From positions 158,225 through 222,224 of the forward strand of contig NZ_JODM01000010.1 in the NCBI RefSeq assembly GCF_000717995.1: 64,000 nucleotides of DNA, given 5' to 3'. Within the stretch, counting starts at the first letter, position 1; every line of letters begins with the position of its first letter. Positions 19,606 to 28,245 of this stretch are shown in pieces. Made by a program: the position numbers and the translations under genes. The notes beneath the pieces were generated by a model. That model saw only the letters and a list, made by a program, of their open reading frames with translations. It ran no database searches and was not told the DNA's origin. This DNA is from Streptomyces violaceorubidus. GTDB taxonomy: Bacteria > Actinomycetota > Actinomycetes > Streptomycetales > Streptomycetaceae.

Positions 19606-20600
19606 CAGCAGTGAACCCCTCCGACCCCTCCGAACTCCCCCTCGTCTCCGGCGGAGGCTGCGGCGACGGCTGCGCCTGCGGCGCGGACACCGAGGAAGAC
19701 GCCTACATGGAGTGCGGCCTCGACCCCGCGCTCGCGGCGCTCCTGCTGGACTCCGGACTCGACCCGGTCGAGGTCGAGGACATCGCGAACGTCGCCATCC
19801 AGGAGGACCTGGCGGGCGGCGTGGACGTGACGACCGTCGCGACCATCCCCGAGGACGCCGTGGCGACCGCCGACTTCACCGCGCGCGAGGCGGGCGTCGT
19901 GGCGGGTCTCAGGGTCGCCGAGGCGGTGCTGTCGATCGTCTGCACGGACGAGTTCGAGGTGGAGCGCCACGTCGACGACGGCGACCGCGTGGCGGAGGGC
20001 CAGAAGCTCCTCTCCGTCACCACCCGCACCCGCGACATCCTGACCGCCGAACGCAGCGCGCTGAACCTCCTGTGCCGCATGTCGGGCATCGCGTCGGCCA
20101 CGCGCGCGTGGGCGGACGCCCTGGAGGGCACGAAGGCCAAGGTCCGCGACACCCGCAAGACCACCCCCGGGCTGCGCAGCCTGGAGAAGTTCGCGGTCCG
20201 CTGCGGCGGCGGCGTCAACCACCGCATGTCCCTCTCGGACGCGGCCCTCGTCAAGGACAACCACGTGGTCGCCGCGGGCGGCGTCGCCGAGGCCTTCAAC
20301 GCGGTGCGCGAGAGCTTCCCCGAGCTGCCCATCGAGGTCGAGGTCGACACCCTGCACCAGCTCCGCGAGGTCGTGGACGCGGGCGCCGACCTGATCCTCC
20401 TGGACAACTTCACCCCGGACGAGTGCGAGGAGGCGGTCGCCCTGGTCGCCGGCCGCGCCGCGCTGGAGGCATCGGGCCGACTGACCCTGGCCAACGCCAA
20501 GGCGTACGCGGACACGGGCGTCGACTACCTGGCCGTGGGCGCCCTCACCCACAGCTCCCCGATCCTGGACATCGGCCTGGACCTGCGAGCGGCGGAGTAG
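19602..20600 (+). CDS. nadC: Nicotinate-nucleotide pyrophosphorylase (carboxylating)
   Basis: Converts quinolinate and PRPP to nicotinate mononucleotide. The core (about residues 40-330) shows IQEDLAGGVDVTT, TAERSALNLLCRMSGIA, DTRKTTPGLRSLEKFAV with the substrate-binding Arg/Lys, and KDNHVVAAGG. The N-terminal extension of about 40 residues is Cys/Gly-rich: Cys20, Cys24, Cys26 and Cys38 lie in GGGCGDGCACG...MECG. Start is GTG 19602 (GTGA overlap with nadB), with a second GTG three codons in; both keep the Cys-rich segment. coaX begins 5 bp after the stop. Confidence 0.95.
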   Translation: MTAVNPSDPSELPLVSGGGCGDGCACGADTEEDAYMECGLDPALAALLLDSGLDPVEVEDIANVAIQEDLAGGVDVTTVATIPEDAVATADFTAREAGVVAGLRVAEAVLSIVCTDEFEVERHVDDGDRVAEGQKLLSVTTRTRDILTAERSALNLLCRMSGIASATRAWADALEGTKAKVRDTRKTTPGLRSLEKFAVRCGGGVNHRMSLSDAALVKDNHVVAAGGVAEAFNAVRESFPELPIEVEVDTLHQLREVVDAGADLILLDNFTPDECEEAVALVAGRAALEASGRLTLANAKAYADTGVDYLAVGALTHSSPILDIGLDLRAAE

Positions 20601-20605
20601 ACCCC

Positions 20606-21403
20606 ATGCTGCTGACGATCGACGTAGGCAACACGCACACCGTCCTCGGGCTCTTCGACGGCGAGGACATCGTCGAGCACTGGCGCATCTCCACGGACTC
20701 GCGCCGCACGGCCGACGAGCTCGCGGTCCTCCTCCAGGGCCTGATGGGCATGCACCCGCTGCTCGGCGACGAACTGGGCGACGGCATCGACGGCATCGCC
20801 ATCTGCGCGACGGTCCCCTCGGTCCTGCACGAACTGCGCGAGGTCACCCGCCGCTACTACGGCGACGTCCCCGCGGTCCTGGTCGAACCGGGCGTCAAGA
20901 CCGGCGTCCCGATCCTCACCGACCACCCCAAGGAGGTCGGCGCCGACCGCATCATCAACGCGGTCGCGGCCGTGGAGCTCTACGGCGGCCCGGCGATCGT
21001 CGTGGACTTCGGCACGGCGACGACGTTCGACGCGGTCAGCGCGCGCGGGGAGTACGTCGGCGGCGTCATCGCCCCCGGCATCGAGATCTCGGTCGAGGCA
21101 CTCGGCGTCAAGGGCGCCCAGCTCCGCAAGATCGAGGTGGCCCGTCCCCGCAGCGTGATCGGCAAGAACACGGTCGAGGCGATGCAGTCCGGGATCGTGT
21201 ACGGCTTCGCCGGCCAGGTCGACGGCGTCGTCAACCGCATGGCGCGGGAGCTGGCCGACGACCCGGACGACGTGACGGTCATCGCGACGGGCGGACTGGC
21301 ACCGATGGTGCTGGGCGAGTCCTCGGTCATCGACGAGCACGAGCCGTGGCTGACACTGATGGGATTGCGACTGGTGTACGAACGGAACGTGTCGCGCATG
21401 TAG
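20606..21403 (+). CDS. coaX: Type III pantothenate kinase
   Basis: Phosphorylates pantothenate, the first step of CoA synthesis from the product of panC in the same operon. The 265-residue ASKHA-fold protein starts MLLTIDVGNTHTVLGLFDGE, with the phosphate-1 loop DVGNTHTVLG, phosphate-2 DFGTATTFD, the GADRIINAVAA pantothenate segment and ATGGLAPMV at the C-terminal adenosine motif. It lies 5 bp downstream of nadC. A repeat-rich spacer follows, and I see no clear terminator. Confidence 0.96.
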   Translation: MLLTIDVGNTHTVLGLFDGEDIVEHWRISTDSRRTADELAVLLQGLMGMHPLLGDELGDGIDGIAICATVPSVLHELREVTRRYYGDVPAVLVEPGVKTGVPILTDHPKEVGADRIINAVAAVELYGGPAIVVDFGTATTFDAVSARGEYVGGVIAPGIEISVEALGVKGAQLRKIEVARPRSVIGKNTVEAMQSGIVYGFAGQVDGVVNRMARELADDPDDVTVIATGGLAPMVLGESSVIDEHEPWLTLMGLRLVYERNVSRM

Positions 21404-21805
21404 GCGCGCGGGGGTGGGGACGCAGCCCGGCGGAGCGGCGGGAGAGCCGCGTACGGCGAGTGGGGGACGCGGAGCGTGGGCGGCAGCAGCCGCGTACGGC
21501 GGCGGGGGGCGCGGGGCGTGGGCGGCAGCAGCCGCGTACGGCGAGAAGGGGACGTGTCGGGGGGGTGTCCGCCCGCAGCGGTTGGCGCGTCAACGGAGCC
21601 CACTTCTCTGCCCCACCGATTCCGCGCCGTTCCGAGGACGGACACCCCCCGGCGCGGCCCCGACCCACCCACCGAACCCAAGGCGCTACCCGCACCCCCA
21701 CCCACCCCGCACAGGCCGCCGCAGGCACCCGCATCCGAGTGGGTGTGCACGCCACACCCATGCCCCCTATGCGGGGTTTGTCTGATTAGCGCGTATCGTC
21801 GCCGC
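21404..21805. repeat. Spacer with intergenic repeat copy R2
   Basis: No gene is supported. Right after coaX come GGGGACGCAGCCCGGCGGAG, GGGAGAGCCGCGTACGGCGA and two copies of GTGGGCGGCAGCAGCCGCG, all shared with the 46.6-46.9 kb repeat. The segment 21640-21679 is an inverted copy of the module found at 1461-1500. The region ends with A/T-richer DNA (about 21770-21800, TGTCTGATTAGCGCGTATCG) that may hold the promoter of the next gene. Confidence 0.75.
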
Positions 21806-22447
21806 ATGCCCACGCCCTACGGACCCCGCGGCGGCATGGCGTTCGGTGCTCAGGAGCTGCGCGTGCTCCGGCGAGCCCTCGCCCTCGCCCTGAACCCCAG
21901 CCCGGTCTCGGCCCAGGAGGCCCAGGACTGCCTCCACCTCGCGGAAGCGCTCGACGAGGCGATGCGAGAGGGGGCCAGGCTGCGCGCCTTCCTGGTGGCC
22001 GACCTCGCCCGGTACCGCGCCGCCCTCCCCGGCACCGCCACCGGCTACCTCACGCTCCTGGACGAGGCGCTGGGCGCCGGCCACCGCCCCGGCGCGGACG
22101 ACCTCGCCGCCCTGGGTGCCCTGCGCGGCAACCCCGCGGCAGCCGCCCTGCTGGCCCGCTGCCGCCCCGGCCCGCCTACAACGGCCACGCCGGGCACGGC
22201 CACGACGGGCCCAGCCGCGGTGATCCTCCCCGCCGCGCGCACCCGCCTCCACGCCCTCCCCGGCGGCCGGCAGCCGGACAAGGACCCCGCGCAGAAGCCC
22301 GCCCCGAAACCGGCCTCCCCCCGGCCCCCCGCCCCGGCCACCCCCAAGCGCCCCGTCCCCACCCCCGGCGAGGTCTTCCCCCGCCGCAAGCCCACCCCGC
22401 CGGCACCCCCCGCCCCGGACACCCGGCACCACCTCGCGGCCGGCTGA
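21806..22447 (+). CDS. Hypothetical protein with Pro-rich tail
   Basis: The 213-residue product starts MPTPYGPRGGMAFGAQELRV at ATG 21806. The N-terminal half (residues 10-115) is predicted helical and ordered (LRVLRRALALALNP, LHLAEALDEAMREG, LTLLDEALGAGH). The C-terminal half is Ala/Pro/Lys-rich and probably disordered. I do not recognise a named domain. The position between coaX and a tiny membrane protein suggests a conserved Streptomyces gene, and GC skew and third-codon GC fit coding DNA. Confidence 0.65.
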   Translation: MPTPYGPRGGMAFGAQELRVLRRALALALNPSPVSAQEAQDCLHLAEALDEAMREGARLRAFLVADLARYRAALPGTATGYLTLLDEALGAGHRPGADDLAALGALRGNPAAAALLARCRPGPPTTATPGTATTGPAAVILPAARTRLHALPGGRQPDKDPAQKPAPKPASPRPPAPATPKRPVPTPGEVFPRRKPTPPAPPAPDTRHHLAAG

Positions 22448-22470
22448 CGGCGCCTGGCTACCCTGGTCCC

Positions 22471-22650
22471 ATGGACTACGTCTCCGCGCTCCTGCCCCCG
22501 GCCGTGATGGCCGTCTTCTTCATCGGCCTGATCCGGGTGATCGTGAAGACCCAGGGCGGCGCCAACAAGGCCAAGGAGGACGCGGTCGTCGACGCCGCCC
22601 TCGCGCGGGCGGAGAGCACCAGGCAGGCGTCCCCGCACCCCGAGGTCTGA
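22471..22650 (+). CDS. Small single-pass membrane protein (59 aa)
   Basis: ATG 22471 opens MDYVSALLPPAVMAVFFIGL, giving one N-terminal membrane helix (about residues 5-25), then a basic stretch (RVIVKTQGG) and a charged tail (ANKAKEDAVVDAALARAEST). It is 23 bp downstream of the previous gene and probably co-transcribed. The function is unknown. It is supported by the clear hydrophobic/charged organisation and complete frame with stop at 22648-22650. Confidence 0.6.
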   Translation: MDYVSALLPPAVMAVFFIGLIRVIVKTQGGANKAKEDAVVDAALARAESTRQASPHPEV

Positions 22651-22797
22651 CCCGCAAGCACCGCACCGACGGCCCACCCCACGCCCCACCCCCCGTACGG
22701 CTCCTCCCGGGAGCCGTACGCCCCTTTTGTGCCCGTTTTCCAGCGAAGGCGCACGTCCGGCACGCGATCGCCCCGATCTCCCACTATCGTTCGAAGC

Positions 22798-23214
22798 GTG
22801 CCTCGCCCATTGGGAGAACTCGAAGACGCGGTCATGACGAGGGTGTGGAAGTGGAACCGCCCCGTGACCGTTCGAGAAGTCCTGGAAGACCTGCAACAGG
22901 AACGGTCCATCGCGTACACCACCGTGATGACCGTTTTGGACAATCTCCATCAGAAGGGCTGGGTGCGCCGCGAGTCCGAAGGCCGGGCCTATCGATATGA
23001 GGCGGTCTCCACTCGCGCCGCCTACGCCGCCGCCCTCATGAACGACGCCTGGTCCCAGAGCGACAACCCCGCCGCGGCCCTCGTCGCCTTCTTCGGCATG
23101 ATGAGCGAGGAACAGCGCCAAGCGCTCGCAGACGCCATCCGCATCGTGCAGGGACCGGAAACCCCAGCCCCCGCGCGGGGACCCGGCGCGGTACCGGGCG
23201 GCGGCGAGCGATAG
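22798..23214 (+). CDS. BlaI/MecI/CopY-type repressor
   Basis: The 138-residue protein starts at GTG 22798 (VPRPLGELEDAVMTRVWKW). The winged helix is a close match to the BlaI family: PVTVREVLEDLQQERSIAYT, TVMTVLDNLHQKGWVRRE and GRAYRYEAV, followed by a short helical dimerisation tail (ALVAFFGMMSEEQRQALADA). BlaI-type repressors usually pair with a BlaR1/M56 peptidase that cleaves them, but no such gene is in the window. A TATCGT hexamer 8-13 bp before the GTG suggests a short or absent leader. Confidence 0.88.
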   Translation: MPRPLGELEDAVMTRVWKWNRPVTVREVLEDLQQERSIAYTTVMTVLDNLHQKGWVRRESEGRAYRYEAVSTRAAYAAALMNDAWSQSDNPAAALVAFFGMMSEEQRQALADAIRIVQGPETPAPARGPGAVPGGGER

Positions 23215-23223
23215 CGTCCCCAC

Positions 23224-23733
23224 ATGCCAAATGCCATCACCGTCCGGCGGGCCCGCACCGGCGATGTCCCGGACGTACGCCGGCTCCTCGACGCGTACGT
23301 CCGTGACCGTATCCTGCTCGACAAAGCGATGGTGACGCTTTACGAGAGCATCCAGGAGTTCTGGGTGGCGGAACGCGACGACAACGCCGAGGTGGTCGGC
23401 TGCGGCGCGCTGCACGTGATGTGGGAAGACCTCGCGGAAGTGCGGACTCTCGCGGTGAAGCCCGGTCTGAAGGGCGCGGGCGTCGGCCACAAGCTGCTGG
23501 AGAAGTTGCTGGACACGGCACGCTGGCTCGGTGTTCGCCGTGTTTTCTGCCTGACCTTCGAAGTGGACTTCTTCGCCAAGCACGGCTTCGTGGAGATCGG
23601 GGAGACGCCGGTCGACACCGATGTGTACGCGGAGCTGCTGCGTTCCTATGACGAGGGTGTTGCGGAGTTCCTGGGGCTCGAACGAGTGAAACCGAACACC
23701 TTGGGCAACAGCCGGATGCTTCTGCATCTGTGA
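23224..23733 (+). CDS. GNAT acetyltransferase, amino-acid N-acetyltransferase type
   Basis: The 169-residue GNAT protein starts MPNAITVRRARTGDVPDVRR at ATG 23224. It has the acetyl-CoA-binding beta4-alpha3 region (EVRTLAVKPGLKGAGVGHKL) and the FCLTFEVDFFAKHGFVEIG end of the fold. Single-domain proteins of this kind act as N-acetylglutamate synthases (ArgA function) in actinobacteria, so a role in arginine synthesis is likely. The pyrophosphate loop reads K-G-A-G-V-G rather than R-G-x-G-x-G. It lies 9 bp after the BlaI-like gene, so probably in one transcript. Confidence 0.82.
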   Translation: MPNAITVRRARTGDVPDVRRLLDAYVRDRILLDKAMVTLYESIQEFWVAERDDNAEVVGCGALHVMWEDLAEVRTLAVKPGLKGAGVGHKLLEKLLDTARWLGVRRVFCLTFEVDFFAKHGFVEIGETPVDTDVYAELLRSYDEGVAEFLGLERVKPNTLGNSRMLLHL

Positions 23734-23897
23734 TCGCCGGGCAGCGCCGGGCGTCCACGTCCTTCGAGGATTATTCCACCGACCCACCCTTCACGGGTTC
23801 CCTATGTCCGAAACGCGCATGTTTCCGGCCCGGAGTCAGGCTACCGGTCTCCGTCGAGGGTTTGTGTTTTTCCGGCAAAAGCGGTTTGCTTTCCGGC

Positions 23898-23909
23898 GTA
23901 CTGCAGTAC
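23898..23909. promoter_or_regulatory. Palindrome in the lsr2 promoter region
   Basis: GTACTGCAGTAC is a perfect 12-bp palindrome, followed directly by TGCATATAAC. It sits 78 bp upstream of the lsr2 start in the most A/T-rich stretch of the area. CATATA/TATAAC can serve as a -10 element, although no good -35 lies at 17-18 bp. The palindrome may be an operator. Lsr2 itself prefers A/T-rich DNA, so autoregulation is also plausible. Confidence 0.45.
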
Positions 23910-23986
23910 TGCATATAACAAGGGACGGCGATACGGCGGACGCCGACGGACCTCCGGCCCTCAAGTTATCGATGAAAGGAAATCCG

Positions 23987-24322
23987 GTGGCACAGAAGGT
24001 TCAGGTCCTTCTTGTCGACGACCTCGACGGCGGCGAGGCAGACGAGACCGTGACGTTCGCACTGGACGGCAAGACCTACGAGATCGATCTCACCACCGCC
24101 AACGCGGACAAGCTCCGCGGTCTTCTCGATCCGTACCTGAAGGGTGGCCGTCGCACCGGGGGCCGTGCCTCGGGCGGTCGCGGCAAGGCGCGCGCCGCTT
24201 CCGGCGGCAGCCAGGACACCGCTGCGATCCGCGCCTGGGCGAAGGAGAACGGCTGGGACGTCAACGACCGCGGTCGTGTCCCCGCGAAGGTCCGCGAGGC
24301 GTACGAGCAGGCCAACGGCTGA
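23987..24322 (+). CDS. lsr2: Nucleoid-associated H-NS-like protein Lsr2
   Basis: The 111-residue protein starts at GTG 23987 (VAQKVQVLLVDDLDGGEADE), preceded by the strong site GAAAGGA at 23974-23980. The N-terminal oligomerisation domain (residues 1-60) is joined by a basic Gly-rich linker (GGRRTGGRASGGRGKARAAS) to the C-terminal DNA-binding domain, with the minor-groove RGR in NDRGRVPAKVREAYEQANG. Lsr2 silences A/T-rich, often horizontally acquired, genes. Neighbours clpC and the pan/coaX genes are also near lsr2 in mycobacteria, so the placement is conserved. Upstream frames extending to 23804 are not credible. Confidence 0.97.
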   Translation: MAQKVQVLLVDDLDGGEADETVTFALDGKTYEIDLTTANADKLRGLLDPYLKGGRRTGGRASGGRGKARAASGGSQDTAAIRAWAKENGWDVNDRGRVPAKVREAYEQANG

Positions 24323-25195
24323 TCACCGCACCCGCGCCACGGCCCGCACCCGCGCCACGGCCCGCGCCCGCGGCGGGTCGCTCGCGGTGAGTCGGACGCG
24401 GTGGCACTGCGTGGCCAGCGTGTGGACCAGCCGGGCGAGATCGAGTGCGGTCCCGGTACGCCCGGGGACCGACAGTGCCGGCAGCGAGGCCCCCACCTCG
24501 CACCCCGGCTCCGGGGGTCGCAGCCAGACGGCGGCCCCTCGCAGGCCGTCGCGCTCCGGGGGACGCGGCGGCAGCCCGGCCGGGCCGGGCTCGGGGACCA
24601 GGGGCGCGTCCACGAGGCCGCCCTTCCCGACCGCCGTCAGGTCGAGCGCCAGCGAGCCCCACTCCAGCCACTCCAGCAGCCCCGGCAGCTCCTCCGCGGC
24701 GCCCGGCGCCACGAGCAGGAGCATCCGCGAGCCCTGGACCGCCACCGGAAACCCCGGCACGGGAAGATCCGGCACCGGAAACCCCGGCGCGGGAAGCCCC
24801 GGCACAGGAAGCCCCGGCATCGGCGAACCCGCCCCGGCCTGCCCGGCACGCCCCACCCTCTCCAGCCGTTCGGGGCCCTCCAGCCGCTCCAGGCCCTCCC
24901 GCCGCTCTCGCCTCTCCACCCTCTCCACCCTCTCCAGCCGCTCCAGCGTCGCGTACCCCGCGTCGGCCGGCACGTCGAGGACATCGAAACGCACGCCCGT
25001 GCGCAGTCGCAGCGGCTCCCCGGGCGCCGTCGGCCACCCGAGCGCGCTCTCGTACCACCCCCGCGCCCGCTCCCACCCCGAGTCTCCGTCCCCGAGGGGC
25101 CGCCGGGGTGACGGCACGACGGGGGTCGCGGGAGCAACGGGGGCCGGGTGCGGGATCGGGTGGGGGAACGGCATCGGATGCGAGGCGCCGACCAT
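24323..25195 (-). CDS. SCO3374-family hypothetical protein
   Basis: The 290-residue protein from ATG 25195 starts MVGASHPMPFPHPIPHPAPV and ends immediately against the lsr2 stop on the other strand. An N-terminal Pro-rich stretch leads to a domain with GDSGWERARGWYESALGWPT and LRLRTGVRFDVLDVPADAGY, reminiscent of bifunctional primase/polymerase N-terminal domains (weak, by eye). The middle holds an E/R/L-rich helix (LERLERVERVERRERREG) and a 15-bp repeat encoding G-[LF]-P-x-P about five times (roughly 24750-24825). The C-terminal part resumes ordered sequence (VQGSRMLLLVAPGAAEELPG). Function unknown. Confidence 0.7.
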   Translation of the reverse strand: MVGASHPMPFPHPIPHPAPVAPATPVVPSPRRPLGDGDSGWERARGWYESALGWPTAPGEPLRLRTGVRFDVLDVPADAGYATLERLERVERVERRERREGLERLEGPERLERVGRAGQAGAGSPMPGLPVPGLPAPGFPVPDLPVPGFPVAVQGSRMLLLVAPGAAEELPGLLEWLEWGSLALDLTAVGKGGLVDAPLVPEPGPAGLPPRPPERDGLRGAAVWLRPPEPGCEVGASLPALSVPGRTGTALDLARLVHTLATQCHRVRLTASDPPRARAVARVRAVARVR

Positions 25196-25636
25196 GCCAA
25201 GTGCAACCGTCCGAAGAGCCCCCGGGTTACGCTGGGTGGCGGTGTAAACGCGCAGAGTGCTGGACTGAGGCGGCAAGAGGGGGCGTGCGGGGGTGCGGGG
25301 AGGCGCAAGGTTGTTCGCCCGTAGCGGAGGGAACCGGTGCGCGCGGCATGGAGTGTCCGTCCCGGCGGGTAAGACATCCCTAGTGGGAGGGGGCGACTTG
25401 CAGATCCGGCCGTCTCGCGTTCGCCATCGGCGTACTGGCGAGTGGGGTAAGTGCCTGGCCTGCGGGAACATCGTCTCGCACCATCGGGTTGTGGCAGATG
25501 TCGGCGTCAGGGGTCAGGAGGCCATCGACGGTGTCGGCAGTTGGAATGAGCGGTCCCCGCTTGCGGGACTAAGCTGCGGAAGGACAGGGAGGGGAAGTTC
25601 CCCCCACTGCCTGACCGCTCTGAGGAGCGATTAACG
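25196..25636 (+). promoter_or_regulatory. clpC upstream regulatory region
   Basis: This 441-bp region without a supported gene carries the clpC control signals. They are a ClgR-type box at 25313-25326 (separate entry), a hairpin GTCCC-CGC/GCGGGAC at 25553-25569, and the palindrome GGGGAA-G-TTCCCC at 25591-25603. A GGAG ribosome-binding site at 25622-25625 lies 11 bp upstream of the ATG. The two inverted repeats are in the probable untranslated leader. Confidence 0.6.
25313..25326 (+). promoter_or_regulatory. ClgR-type activator box
   Basis: GTTCGC (25313-25318), five bases CCGTA, then GCG (25324-25326) exactly match the GTTCGC-N5-GCG consensus reported for ClgR sites upstream of clp genes in Streptomyces and corynebacteria. 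It lies about 310 bp upstream of clpC on the same strand. Confidence 0.7.
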
Positions 25637-28165
<2,529 letters not shown>

Positions 28166-28185
28166 CCCTCCGGGGGTGAGCCTGG

Positions 28186-28225
28186 AAAGGGGCTGCCCGG
28201 GACTTCGGTCCCGGGCGGCCCCTTT
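28186..28225 (+). terminator. Strong hairpin terminator after clpC
   Basis: Arms GGGGCTGCCCGGGAC (28189-28203) and GTCCCGGGCGGCCCC (28208-28222) pair with one T.G wobble around a TTCG tetraloop. AAA (28186-28188) and TTT (28223-28225) extend the stem. It lies 21 bp after the clpC stop and also precedes the end of the convergent NACHT gene, so it may work in both directions. Confidence 0.85.
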
Positions 28226-28245
28226 GCCTTTCGCTCCCTTTCACC

